Shown here piece by piece: positions 53,638-62,520 of a stretch of 64,000 nt of DNA. The DNA is taken from the NCBI GenBank assembly GCA_964608455.1, contig CAZSNM010000004.1:1-64000 (forward strand), in the 5' to 3' direction. Under the pieces are notes generated by a model. That model did not search any database. It was not told the DNA's origin and was given only the letters and a program-made list of their open reading frames with translations. Origin of the DNA: DTDX01 sp964608455. GTDB taxonomy: Archaea > Thermoproteota > Bathyarchaeia > 40CM-2-53-6 > DTDX01. The translations under genes were made by a program, and so were the position numbers. The number at the start of each line of letters is the position of its first letter. The first letter of the stretch is position 1.

Positions 53638-54258
53638 TTGTCAAATTTACTTTTATTTTTACTATCTGTAATTGCAATATCTTTATCTGGTGTTATGACA
53701 CCAGGTCCAATGTTTGCTGTTACTGTTACTAAAGGAAAATTTGATGAAAATGCAGGTTTATACATTGCTTTAGGGCATGGGATTATTGAAATTCCATTAA
53801 TTGTGTTAATCTATTTTGGTTTCTCTCAATTTTTCACTTATGAATTGATTAAAAAATTAATTGGTTTTATTGGAGGTATGATGCTTCTTTACATGGGTTA
53901 TTCAATGTTTAAAACTCGGAAACACGTAAAGGAAAAAATTTTAAGTTTTAATTATAACTCTTTAATTGCGGGGGCTGTGGCTACAGGAGCGAATCCTTAT
54001 TTTCTTCTTTGGTGGGCTACAATTGGTGCAGCTTTAGTTTTTAACGCAACAAACTATGGTTTATTTGGTTTAATTATTTTTGCATTAACTCATTGGATGT
54101 GCGATTTAACTTGGGATTTACTAATTTCAAAAATTGTTTATAAATCTAAGCGGTTTTGCAACGAAAAAATTTATGAGGTAATCTTTACATTTTGTGCTTT
54201 AATTCTTTTCAGTTTTGGTTTATGGTTTATAATAAGCTCCCTAAACATTGTCATTTAA
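53638..54258 (+). CDS. LysE/RhtB-family amino-acid exporter
   Basis: 206 aa with about six TM segments. N-terminal SGVMTPGPMFAVTVTKGKFDENAGLYIALGHGIIEIPLI fits the LysE superfamily, in which G-P-G/M follows the first helix, and LIAGAVATGANPYFLLWWATIGA is the N-P-K/Y-W region of the fifth. Exports amino acids or related solutes. TTG start. Monocistronic. Confidence 0.88.
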   Translation: MSNLLLFLLSVIAISLSGVMTPGPMFAVTVTKGKFDENAGLYIALGHGIIEIPLIVLIYFGFSQFFTYELIKKLIGFIGGMMLLYMGYSMFKTRKHVKEKILSFNYNSLIAGAVATGANPYFLLWWATIGAALVFNATNYGLFGLIIFALTHWMCDLTWDLLISKIVYKSKRFCNEKIYEVIFTFCALILFSFGLWFIISSLNIVI

Positions 54259-54519
54259 AACAATAACTTTTATGTTATTTTTCTACTTTTAGAATGATTT
54301 ATGGTTTAAACATAACCTTAAAAAAGATTTTTAATTGTTGTATGCTCTTTTTCAATTTCAATAAAAGAAATTTTAAGAAAATTCTATTTTCTATTGTTTT
54401 AATTTTTAATTATCATTAAAATGCTTGATTTTCTCTAAATTGTATGAGTAAAATGATAATGGAAAAACCTTAAAAAATCAAATTAATAAAAAACAATGTG
54501 ATAAAATGGAGGAAAGAAA
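54259..54519. other. Intergenic region upstream of dehydrogenase operon with inverted repeats
   Basis: About 260 bp without a gene. AATAAC-N6-GTTATT followed by TTTT (54262-54283) just after lysE could end its transcript. Arms ATTATCATT (54409-54417) and AATGATAAT (54452-54460) are a 9-bp inverted repeat spanning 34 bp, about 60-110 bp before the E1 alpha start; a possible two-site operator. GGAGGA precedes the E1 alpha ATG. Confidence 0.4.
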
Positions 54520-55527
54520 ATGATTAAGGAAATAATTGTATCGCCTAAAGATTATCTAAAGCTTGGTTTAAGCAAAGTTAAACTTGTTTGGATGCTTAAA
54601 AAAATGATGGAAATAAGGTTTTTTGAAGAGAAGGTTGAAGAGCTTTATTTAATGAAGGGTTTAATAACTGGGCCTGCGCATTTATATTTTGGTGAAGAAG
54701 CTGTAGCTGTTGGAGTTTGTTCAGCTTTAGAAAATGGGGATTTAATAATAAGCAATCATAGAGGGCATGGTCATGCATTAGCTAAAGGTATACCGATGAA
54801 AGAAGTTATGGCTGAATTATTTGGTAAAGCTTCAGGAACATGCAAAGGTTTAGGCGGTTCAATGCATGTTGCTATATCGCCTGAAAGAGGAAGCCTTTTC
54901 GCTTCAGCTATAGTTGGAAGCGGAATTCCAATAGCTGTAGGCGTAGCTTTAGCTTTTAAATATGAAAAATCCGACAGGATTGTAGTAACGTTTTTTGGAG
55001 ATGGCGCAGTTAATACTGGAGCTTTTCATGAAGGTGTAAACCTTGCAGCTATATGGAAGCTTCCTGTAATACTTGTTTGCGAAAACAACATGTATGCTAT
55101 AGGGATGAAAGCTGAAAAGGCTGTAGCCTTAAAAAATCTTGCTGAAAGAGCTTTAGGTTATGGTATATCAGGCTTGATTGTTAATGGAAACGATCCGGTA
55201 GCTGTTTGGTTAGCAACTAAAGAAGCTATTGAAAAAGCTAGAAAAGGTGAAGGTCCAACATTTCTCGAATGTAAAACTTATAGGCTTAAAGGTCATGGAA
55301 TTTATGATCAAGCTAAGTATAGACCAAAAGAAGAGGTTGAAGCTTGGCTTAAAAAAGACCCAATTATTAACTTTAAGAAGAATCTTATTGAGCTTAATGT
55401 TTTATCTGAATCTGATATTCAAGCCTTAGAAAATGAAATAAAACGTGAATTAGAGGAAGCTGTTGATTTCGCTCAAAAAAGTCCAATTCTTCCATTTGAA
55501 GAATTAAAAAACTATGTTTATGCTTAA
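54520..55527 (+). CDS. pdhA: Pyruvate/2-oxoacid dehydrogenase E1 alpha subunit
   Basis: 335 aa. HLYFGEEAVAVGVCSAL and GKGLGGSMHVAISPE-like segments, and TPP motif FFGDGAVNTGAFHEGVNLAAIW...ENNMYAIG (about 157-195; G-D-G...N-N). Typical of the E1 alpha of pyruvate, acetoin or branched-chain complexes. With E1 beta and E2 it decarboxylates a 2-oxoacid. ATG with GGAGGA at -10. Which oxoacid is unknown. Confidence 0.9.
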   Translation: MIKEIIVSPKDYLKLGLSKVKLVWMLKKMMEIRFFEEKVEELYLMKGLITGPAHLYFGEEAVAVGVCSALENGDLIISNHRGHGHALAKGIPMKEVMAELFGKASGTCKGLGGSMHVAISPERGSLFASAIVGSGIPIAVGVALAFKYEKSDRIVVTFFGDGAVNTGAFHEGVNLAAIWKLPVILVCENNMYAIGMKAEKAVALKNLAERALGYGISGLIVNGNDPVAVWLATKEAIEKARKGEGPTFLECKTYRLKGHGIYDQAKYRPKEEVEAWLKKDPIINFKKNLIELNVLSESDIQALENEIKRELEEAVDFAQKSPILPFEELKNYVYA

Positions 55528-55557
55528 CAGCATAAAAAAAGGAGGGAAAAGAAAACC

Positions 55558-56535
55558 TTGAGAGAATTAACTTATGCTGAAGCCATAAGAGAAGCTTTAA
55601 GAAACGCGTTAATTAAAAATCCTAAGGTTTTTCTTATAGGTGAAGATATAGGAGCTTATGGTGGAGCCTTTAAAATTACTAATGGCTTTCTTGAAGAGTT
55701 TGGTCCTGAAAGAGTTAGAGATACCCCAATATCTGAAGCAGCTATTGTTGGAGCAGCTATAGGTGCAGCTTTAATGGGTTTAAAACCAATAGCCGAAATA
55801 ATGTATATGGATTTTATCCCTATTTGTTTGGAGCAGCTAGCTAATCAAGCTGCAAAAATAAGGTTTATGAGCGGGGGAAAACTTAAAGTTCCAATAATTG
55901 TTAGAACTCAATATAGCCTTGGAAGAGCCCATGGAGCACAGCATTCACAGTTTCTTCCAGCTTGGTTCTTTCAAGTTCCAGGTTTAAAAGTAGTACTTCC
56001 ATCAACTCCATATGACGCTAAAGGCTTGCTTAATCAAGCTTTAAAAGAAGAGAACCCAGTGCTTTATATTGAATGCAGCCTTCTTTATAGAGTTAAAGGG
56101 CCTGTTCCAGAAGAAGAATATTCTATACCTTTTGGAAAAGCTGATATAAAAAAAGAGGGGGAAGATGTTACTGTTGTTGCCATTTCAAGAATGGTTCATG
56201 AAGCCTTAGCTGCAGCTAAAACCCTTGAAGAAAATGGTTTAAGTGTTGAAGTAATAGATCCAAGAACAATTCAACCATTGGATATAGAAACAATAGTGAA
56301 TTCTGTTAAAAAAACAGGAAGAGTTGTAATTGCTGAGGACGATCATAAAACAGGTGGTATAGGCGCTGAAATAGCAGCTTCAATAATTGAAAATGCCTTT
56401 GATTATCTTGATGCTCCAATAACTAGGGTAGCTTCACCAGATATACCTATTCCTTTCTCTCCTCAACTTGAACTGGAATATATGCCTAATAAGAATAAAT
56501 TAATTCAAGCCATAAACTCTATTTTTAAAGGTTAA
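55558..56535 (+). CDS. pdhB: 2-oxoacid dehydrogenase E1 beta subunit
   Basis: 325 aa. LTYAEAIREALRNALIKNPKVFLIGEDIGAYGGAF, the start of E1 beta; EIMYMDFIPICLEQLANQAAKIRFMSGG and PSTPYDAKGLLNQALKEENPVLYIE are conserved. Completes the E1 heterotetramer and its TPP site. TTG start, about 30 bp after E1 alpha, with GGAGGG upstream. Confidence 0.93.
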   Translation: MRELTYAEAIREALRNALIKNPKVFLIGEDIGAYGGAFKITNGFLEEFGPERVRDTPISEAAIVGAAIGAALMGLKPIAEIMYMDFIPICLEQLANQAAKIRFMSGGKLKVPIIVRTQYSLGRAHGAQHSQFLPAWFFQVPGLKVVLPSTPYDAKGLLNQALKEENPVLYIECSLLYRVKGPVPEEEYSIPFGKADIKKEGEDVTVVAISRMVHEALAAAKTLEENGLSVEVIDPRTIQPLDIETIVNSVKKTGRVVIAEDDHKTGGIGAEIAASIIENAFDYLDAPITRVASPDIPIPFSPQLELEYMPNKNKLIQAINSIFKG

Positions 56536-56554
56536 ATGTGAGGGAAAGTTAAAA

Positions 56555-57760
56555 ATGCATAAAATTATAATTCCAAGATTTGATCCAGCTATGAAGACTG
56601 GAAGAATAATTAAATGGTTAAAAAGTGAAGGTGAAACTGTAAATAAAGGGGAACCCTTACTTATTGTTGAAGGAGAGAAAACAGTTTTTGAAGTTGAAGC
56701 CCCTGCAAATGGAATTTTAAAGAAAATCCTTTATCAAGCAGGATCTGAAGTTGAAGTTTTAAAGCCCATAGCTTTAATTGGCGAGGCTAATGAACCTATT
56801 CCCCAAGAATTAATAGAAGAAATTGAAGAGAAAGTTAAATCTGAAATTAAAGCTGAAATAATTGAGAAACCTAAAATTGAAAAACCCTTCATAAAAACTG
56901 TTGAACGCGTTAAAGCTAGTCCATTAGCTAAAAAATTAGCTGAAGAATATGGAATAAACATAGAGGAAATTAAGGGAACTGGACCTGGCGGAAGAATAAC
57001 TAAAGAAGATGTTTTAAACGCAATTAAAAAAGCTTCTTTAAAGCCTACCTTCGCTGAAGCTTCTATATCTGGTTTAAAACCTATTCCCATAGCCAAAACA
57101 ATTCCCTTATCCAGAATAAGAAAAACCATAGCGGAAAGATTGGTTTACAGCCTTCATAAAGCAGCTTCAACAACAATAATTACATCGGTTAATTTAGAAA
57201 ACCTTCTTAAATATAGGGAAGAAATTAAATCTTCTTTAAGCGAAGTTTCTTTAACCGCCTTTATAGTTAAAGCTACAGCTAAAGCTTTGGAAGCCCACCC
57301 AATATTTAATTCAACTTTAAATGAAGAAGAAATTAAAATTTTTGAGGATATAAATATAGCTTTAGCAATTCATACTGAAGATGGATTAGTCACACCAGTT
57401 ATTAAAAATGCAAATAAAAAATCCATAATTGAAATTTCAAATGAAATTAAAGAGCTTACAAATAAAGCTTTTCAACGTAAATTATCAATTGATGAACTTA
57501 CAGGCGGAACATTTACAATTACAAATTTAGGAGCTTACGATGTTGAATTGTTTATTCCAATAATTAATCCTCCTCAAACAGGAATATTAGGGGTTGGAAA
57601 AATAGAGAAAAAACCTATAGTAATAAATGATCAAATATTAATCAAACCAACAGTAGCTTTAACATTGGTTTTTGATCATAGAGTGGTTGATGGAGTTCCA
57701 GCTGTAAAATTTCTTCAGGAAATAAAACATTTTCTTGAAGATCCAAAAGAACTTAATTAA
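56555..57760 (+). CDS. pdhC: Dihydrolipoamide acyltransferase (E2)
   Basis: 401 aa. One lipoyl domain (about 1-78) with lipoyl Lys in VEGEKTVFEVEA (K42; usual D-K is E-K), an E1/E3-binding domain (ASPLAKKLAEEYGINIEEIKGTGPGGRITKEDV, about 122-154), a linker, and the acyltransferase domain (about 180-401) with catalytic FDHRVVDGVPAVKFL (His, Asp). Forms the complex core. No E3 or lipoate ligase is in the window. Confidence 0.93.
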   Translation: MHKIIIPRFDPAMKTGRIIKWLKSEGETVNKGEPLLIVEGEKTVFEVEAPANGILKKILYQAGSEVEVLKPIALIGEANEPIPQELIEEIEEKVKSEIKAEIIEKPKIEKPFIKTVERVKASPLAKKLAEEYGINIEEIKGTGPGGRITKEDVLNAIKKASLKPTFAEASISGLKPIPIAKTIPLSRIRKTIAERLVYSLHKAASTTIITSVNLENLLKYREEIKSSLSEVSLTAFIVKATAKALEAHPIFNSTLNEEEIKIFEDINIALAIHTEDGLVTPVIKNANKKSIIEISNEIKELTNKAFQRKLSIDELTGGTFTITNLGAYDVELFIPIINPPQTGILGVGKIEKKPIVINDQILIKPTVALTLVFDHRVVDGVPAVKFLQEIKHFLEDPKELN

Positions 57761-57913
57761 TTTTTTAAAATAATGATGTTTTTCATACTAGATTATTGAT
57801 GGGATAATTTTAAAATTAAATTATAATACTTATAATAACTTTTAAAACTTACTATAGCAACGTAAGCTTTAAATTTTTAAAATGTTATTTAATCAATTGA
57901 ATGGTGATAAAAC
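57761..57913. other. Short intergenic region, no gene seen
   Basis: 153 bp, A+T-rich, between E2 and the stomatin gene. TATA-like stretches exist and GGTGAT precedes the TTG start at 57914. No palindrome or RNA gene noted. Confidence 0.35.
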
Positions 57914-58720
57914 TTGTGGAATATTTTCTTTCAAATAGGATTGATTGATATTTTTCTAGGGTTAATTGCATTCATAATATTAATTTCAATTTTATCTTCA
58001 GCCATTAAGGTTGTTAGAGAATATGAAAGAGGTGTAATTTTTAGGCTTGGACGATTAATTGGTGCTAAAGGTCCAGGTCTCTTTTTTATAATACCAATAG
58101 TTGATAAATTCATTAAGATCGATCTTAGAGTTGTAGCTTTTGATGTTCCAAAACAAAGAGTGATAACCAAAGATAATGTTAGCGTTGATGTTGATGCAGC
58201 AGTTTACTATAGAGTTTTTGATCCAGCCAAGGCTGTTGTTCAAGTTGAAGATTACTTTAGAGCAACCAACTTATTAGCTCAAACAACTCTTAGAGATGTT
58301 TTAGGGCAGGTAGAGCTTGACGAATTATTAACTAAAAGAGAAGAGTTAAGCAAAAAAATTGGTGAAATATTGGACACTTACACTGATCCATGGGGAATAA
58401 AAGTTGTTGCTGTAGCTATAAAAGATGTAAGTATGCCTGAAACTATGCTTAGAGCCATAGCTAAACAAGCTGAGGCTGAAAGAGAAAAAAGATCTAGAAT
58501 TATTGTAGCTGAAGGTGAATATATAGCTGCTGAAAAAATTGCTGCTGCAGCTAAAAGATATATAGAAAGCCCATTAGCATTAAGATTAAGAGAACTTCAA
58601 ACTTTAACTGAAATTGCTAGGGAGAAAAATTTAGTTGTTGTAACAACAACTACGGAGGCAACTGATATAGGTAAATTGGCAGCCATGGTTAAAGCTTTAC
58701 AGGAGAAAGAGATTAAGTGA
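57914..58720 (+). CDS. SPFH/stomatin-like membrane protein
   Basis: 268 aa. One N-terminal TM (IDIFLGLIAFIILISILSSAI), then SPFH domain: VREYERGVIFRLGRLIGAKGPGLFFIIPIVDK and VITKDNVSVDVDAAVYYRVFDPAKAV, with coiled coil at the C-terminus. Slipin-type partner of NfeD. TTG start. Cleaved by the NfeD serine protease in related archaea (Pyrococcus). Confidence 0.95.
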   Translation: MWNIFFQIGLIDIFLGLIAFIILISILSSAIKVVREYERGVIFRLGRLIGAKGPGLFFIIPIVDKFIKIDLRVVAFDVPKQRVITKDNVSVDVDAAVYYRVFDPAKAVVQVEDYFRATNLLAQTTLRDVLGQVELDELLTKREELSKKIGEILDTYTDPWGIKVVAVAIKDVSMPETMLRAIAKQAEAEREKRSRIIVAEGEYIAAEKIAAAAKRYIESPLALRLRELQTLTEIAREKNLVVVTTTTEATDIGKLAAMVKALQEKEIK

Positions 58721-60027
58721 AAAAAACGTTTATCTTCCTATTTTTTGCAGTAATTGTTTTAACTCAATTAAGTTTAGTCTTTACCTATAGTACAAATCAA
58801 ATTATATTTATTAAAATTGAGGATACGATAACTCCCGCTACTAAAGAGTTTATTCAAGAAACTTATGATTTCGCTTTAAGCATTAAAGCTCAAGCAATTA
58901 TTGTTTTGCTTAATACACCTGGCGGTCAATTGGATGCAACAATGAAAATAGTTGAAATTATGGATAGATCTGAAATTCCATGGATTATTTATGTTTATCC
59001 TGAAGGAAGTAAGGCCTGGTCTGCTGGAGCATTTATTTTAATGGGTTCTCATATAGCTGTTATGGCACCTTATACAATTGTTGGTTCAGCTCAACCAGTT
59101 TCATATTCACCTTTTGAAGGTTCAATTCCAATAGAAAATGAAAAAATTATTAATGCGTTATCAGCTTTTATAGCTGAAGAAGCTAGAATGCATAATAGAA
59201 ATGCGACTGCAGCTGAACTTTTTGTTAAAAAAAACTTAAATTTAAATGCTGATGAAGCTTTAAAATTTAAAGTTATAGATTTTATAGCTTCAGACATAAA
59301 TGAACTTTTAAAAATTTTAAATGGAAAAACTGTTAAAACTGTTAAGGGCTTAACAGTTTTAAATACTGAAAATGCTGTTTTAATTGAGTTTTCTCCAAGC
59401 ATTAAAATATCATTTTTATCAATTGTTTCAAATCCTCTTCTTGCATATATTCTTTTTACACTTGGAGTTTATGGTTTAATTTTTGGTTTAGCAAGTCCAG
59501 GATATGGAGCTGAATTGGCTGGAGCAATAGCTTTAATTCTTGGTTTAATAGGTTTAGGGTTTAATGTTAATTTAGCATCTTTAATTTTAATAGGTTTAGG
59601 ATTAACTTTAATACTTATTGAAGCTCATACACCAGGCTTTGGAATTTTTGGAGGAGCTGGTTTAATATGCTTAATTATTGGTAGTTTACTTTTAATTCCA
59701 TTTAAAGCTGGTGAATGGTTAATTTCTCCTGTTTGGTATCAAAGCTTTATAGTCGCAGCACTACTTTTTACAGTTTTTGCAGGCGGTTTTATGGCTTTTT
59801 CAGTTTATAAAGTTTTAAAAGCTAAACAAAAAAAGCCCTTTATAGGAGAAATTATAGGTGAAACAGTTGATGTAATAGAAGATTTAACTCCTGAAAAAAT
59901 AGGTTTCATAAGGTATAAAGGAGAATATTGGCAAGCTAAATCTAAAACCCTTATTAAAGCAGGTTCTAAAGCTTTAGTAGTTAATAAAGAGGGCCCAATA
60001 TTAATTGTTGAACCTAAACAGTCTTAA
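58717..60027 (+). CDS. NfeD serine protease (stomatin operon partner)
   Basis: 436 aa. Signal/TM start, ClpP-like protease domain (about 25-225) with TPGGQLDATMKIVEIM, catalytic Ser in KAWSAGAFILMGS and Lys in FVKKNLNLNADEA; four to five TM segments (about 255-370); C-terminal OB-fold NfeD domain ending AGSKALVVNKEGPILIVEP. GTG start overlapping the stomatin stop by 4 nt. Confidence 0.94.
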   Translation: MKKTFIFLFFAVIVLTQLSLVFTYSTNQIIFIKIEDTITPATKEFIQETYDFALSIKAQAIIVLLNTPGGQLDATMKIVEIMDRSEIPWIIYVYPEGSKAWSAGAFILMGSHIAVMAPYTIVGSAQPVSYSPFEGSIPIENEKIINALSAFIAEEARMHNRNATAAELFVKKNLNLNADEALKFKVIDFIASDINELLKILNGKTVKTVKGLTVLNTENAVLIEFSPSIKISFLSIVSNPLLAYILFTLGVYGLIFGLASPGYGAELAGAIALILGLIGLGFNVNLASLILIGLGLTLILIEAHTPGFGIFGGAGLICLIIGSLLLIPFKAGEWLISPVWYQSFIVAALLFTVFAGGFMAFSVYKVLKAKQKKPFIGEIIGETVDVIEDLTPEKIGFIRYKGEYWQAKSKTLIKAGSKALVVNKEGPILIVEPKQS

Positions 60028-60571
60028 GAGCATTAAATTTTTTAAGGAAACGCTTTAATATTTCACTTCTAAGATCAGTCATACAATCAGGCTTTGATTC
60101 ATATATACCATAAATCACAAGTTTATCCTCTTTTTGATATAAATTAACCTCCTTAACCTTAACGTTTTCCTCCTCCATAGCTTCCTTCATGCATTGAATC
60201 ACTTTTTCAGGATTAGGATAATCTCCTTCAACATAAGCTATAACCTCATCCATGACCTCCTCGCCATAAACCAAAACAGGAGTATTCATAAGCATATAGT
60301 TTGGAATAAGCACCATCCTGCCTGTTCTAATGCTTGGTAATCTTTCTCCATCGCCTACCTCCATGAGAGTTGTTCTTAACCAACCAACCTTAACAACATC
60401 GCCTTTAATAGATGGGTCAACCAACATTTTAATTCTAATACCAGGCTTTATATTTTTAACTCTTCTAATAAATAATCCGCCTAAAAATGAAGCTAAATAA
60501 TCTTTAGCAACCATTGAAAAACCTAAAGCGCTTAACATAGTTATTAAAGTAACTATAATTGATAGATCCAT
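60014..60571 (-). CDS. MscS-like mechanosensitive channel core, short form
   Basis: 185 aa. One to two TM segments, then the pore-lining helix region DYLASFLGGLFIRRVKNIKPGIRIKM and beta domain WLRTTLMEVGDGERLPSIRTGRMVLIPNYMLMNTPV, as in MscS. It is shorter than the usual channel and lacks the first TM helices, so it may be a subunit of a larger channel or a channel-like regulator. Convergent with nfeD (14-bp overlap). Confidence 0.8.
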   Translation of the reverse strand: MDLSIIVTLITMLSALGFSMVAKDYLASFLGGLFIRRVKNIKPGIRIKMLVDPSIKGDVVKVGWLRTTLMEVGDGERLPSIRTGRMVLIPNYMLMNTPVLVYGEEVMDEVIAYVEGDYPNPEKVIQCMKEAMEEENVKVKEVNLYQKEDKLVIYGIYESKPDCMTDLRSEILKRFLKKFNALKTV

Positions 60572-60874
60572 TTTTCATTCCTCTTTTTTCATTAAATTTT
60601 ATGATAGCATTTCTCTTGATGAAAGAGACAAAAGCAACCTTAAAAGCATTATTTCAATTTTAGAGCTAAAATAACCTCCTCCTTTGAAGCTTAGGTTAGG
60701 AAAAGCTATAGGAAAATAATTAGGCCGCTTTAGATACCATAATTTTTATAGTTAACAGTGAAAACTTGCAGTTATTAATGAAGAAATAATTAATTTTCTA
60801 TTTAAGCTTCATTGGGAGAACCCTTCCAGAAAAGTTTATAAGCTGGCAGATTAACAAACCAACAGGCGAAAAAC
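60572..60874. promoter_or_regulatory. Intergenic region with promoter for Thr-rich surface protein
   Basis: About 300 bp, no gene. A TATA-like TTTATAAG at 60835-60842 sits about 35 bp before the TTG at 60875, giving a leader of about 10 nt. A small dyad TAACCT...AGGTTA (60672-60697) with purine-rich loop is the only other feature. The 60800-60874 stretch is already richer in G+C than the rest of the gap. Confidence 0.45.
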
Positions 60875-61768
60875 TTGAAAATTCAACCTGTGAACCATCT
60901 ATTTCTGATTCTTATAATTGCTCTTGCTTTCTCAAGTCTGCTTGTGAACATTCTTCCAGAAAACGTGTATACCACTACAGTAACAGAAAAGTATACAACA
61001 ACATCGACAATCACTAGAACAGAAACTATAGATGTACCAGTTACTACGCATCTTACGAGAACGAGTACTGTGAAGATTCCTGTAACGACCAGTGGAATCA
61101 TTATCGTTCAGAGAACGGTTTTAGTCCCAACCACGCTTAGAACAAGCTTCCTCTACACTACAACAGTTACAAGCACGGAATGCCGTAATGTCGGAGGCGC
61201 AACCAGATGCGATGTCAGAACGGTTATAGTCCGTACTACTGTAGGAACCAATCTAGTGATTATTCAACGTATTCTTACATCCTGCACAACCATTTATGGA
61301 GATAGGGAATGCTGGGCTGTATATAGAACTTACACTATGGGAGGAGCGGCAGCTGTCCGCACCTATGTTCCTTCGGTAGTTCAAGAACCTCTTACGGTTA
61401 CGTCTGAAACTACTCTACTTAGTGCAACAACCGAAACCTTGGAAGTGACAACGTTTGAGAGGAGAACCAGGACAATTGAGGAGCCGGTTACTCTCACACT
61501 AGAAAACGTTTATACATCATATGCCACCCATCTAGCTGCTTCCACTTCAGAGCAGCAAGCAGGATACAACTTCGCGAACCTGGTCTCAAGCAATTTGGCA
61601 TGGATTTTTATCCTTCTATTGGCGATTTTAATAACCGCATTAGCTATTAGAAAACGTCATCCCAGCTTTAAACCAAGCATGGCAATAACATATTATATAA
61701 ATTGTGGCGCTCAAATCCCCAGCAATGTAAAATACTGCCCCCATTGCGGCGCCTCTCAAAAAGAATAA
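60875..61768 (+). CDS. Thr-rich secreted membrane protein with C-terminal zinc-ribbon remnant
   Basis: 297 aa. Signal/TM segment (LFLILIIALAFSSLLVNIL), a Thr-rich extracellular region with repeated T-x-T-E/R-T (YTTTVTEKYTTTSTITRTET, RTRTIEEPVTLTLENVYTS), four Cys near residues 107-150, a second TM (LAWIFILLLAILITALAI), and a C-terminal zinc ribbon with CPHCGAS; its first Cys pair is damaged (YYINCGAQ where CPNCG is usual). Codon use is clearly richer in G+C than flanking genes, suggesting transfer. Function unknown. Confidence 0.75.
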   Translation: MKIQPVNHLFLILIIALAFSSLLVNILPENVYTTTVTEKYTTTSTITRTETIDVPVTTHLTRTSTVKIPVTTSGIIIVQRTVLVPTTLRTSFLYTTTVTSTECRNVGGATRCDVRTVIVRTTVGTNLVIIQRILTSCTTIYGDRECWAVYRTYTMGGAAAVRTYVPSVVQEPLTVTSETTLLSATTETLEVTTFERRTRTIEEPVTLTLENVYTSYATHLAASTSEQQAGYNFANLVSSNLAWIFILLLAILITALAIRKRHPSFKPSMAITYYINCGAQIPSNVKYCPHCGASQKE

Positions 61769-61769
61769 A

Positions 61770-61826
61770 GGATTAATCATCTAAAAATCTTATGATGAAC
61801 TTTTAGGTGATTAATCCCTATTTTTT
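61770..61826 (+). terminator. Long hairpin with U-tract after the Thr-rich gene
   Basis: Arms GGATTAATCATCTAAAA (61770-61786) and TTTTAGGTGATTAATCC (61801-61817) pair over 17 bp with one T-G wobble and a 14-nt loop, then CTATTTTTT. Starts two bases after the stop codon. This is a very strong intrinsic-terminator shape, unusually long for archaea. Confidence 0.8.
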
Positions 61827-61927
61827 AGACTTTAGAAATTAAAAACTTTAAGTTTATGTTAACTGTTAATAAGTGTTAATTACGAAAAACATTTAATAAA
61901 CTAAAAATCTTTTGGTTGGTAAGGATC

Positions 61928-62479
61928 ATGGATAGAAGTGAAGCTTTAGAATTAATTAGGGTAAACGTTAAAAATGAGAATTTAATTAAGCATATGATTG
62001 CTGTTGAAGCGATTATGAGGGGCTTAGCCAAATTTCTTTCTGAAGATGAGGAAACTTGGAGCTTAACAGGGCTTTTGCATGATATAGATTTTGAGAAAAC
62101 CTCCGTTAACCCTAGCGAACATGGAGTTGAAGCTGAAAAACTTTTAAAGGGAAAAATTGATGAGAAAGTTTTGAAAGCTATTAAAGCTCATAATTATGAA
62201 TATACAGGCGTTAAACCTGAATCTAAAATGGAGAAAGCTTTAATTGCAGCTGATGCTATTTCAGGTTTAATAATTGCTTGTGCTTTGGTTATGCCTTCTA
62301 AAAAACTTAAGGATGTTAAAATTGAAACTTTAAAAAAGAAGTTTAAAGATAAAGATTTTGCCAGAGGTTCAAGTAGAGATCGAATATTAATATGTGAAGA
62401 AATAGGAGTGCCCAAGGAAAAATTTTTTGAAATTGCTTTAAAAACTCTTCAAGAGTCGAGTTTAATTTTAGGTCTGTAA
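61928..62479 (+). CDS. HD-domain metal-dependent phosphohydrolase (HDIG type)
   Basis: 183 aa from ATG 61928. HMIAVEAIMRGLAKFL, LLHDIDFEKTSVNPSEHGVEAEKLL (the H-D pair and following His), and IKAHNYEYTGVKPES (His), giving the metal ligands. Such HDIG proteins are phosphohydrolases of unknown substrate. ATTTAATAAAC at 61890-61900 places the transcript start near 61920, so ATG 61928 is preferred over TTG 61916. Confidence 0.88.
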   Translation: MDRSEALELIRVNVKNENLIKHMIAVEAIMRGLAKFLSEDEETWSLTGLLHDIDFEKTSVNPSEHGVEAEKLLKGKIDEKVLKAIKAHNYEYTGVKPESKMEKALIAADAISGLIIACALVMPSKKLKDVKIETLKKKFKDKDFARGSSRDRILICEEIGVPKEKFFEIALKTLQESSLILGL

Positions 62480-62520
62480 AAAGCCTTTAAATATAAAAGT
62501 AATTGAAGGAGTTTTAAACT

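Noticed and set aside
54409..54460. Inverted repeat ATTATCATT/AATGATAAT as ends of a mobile element
   Set aside because: Only 52 bp apart, with no transposase and no target duplication; recorded as a weak possible operator.
60014..60571. MscS-like gene as a truncated pseudogene
   Set aside because: The frame is open from a good start to its stop with the pore and beta domains intact; short forms exist, so it is listed as a CDS.
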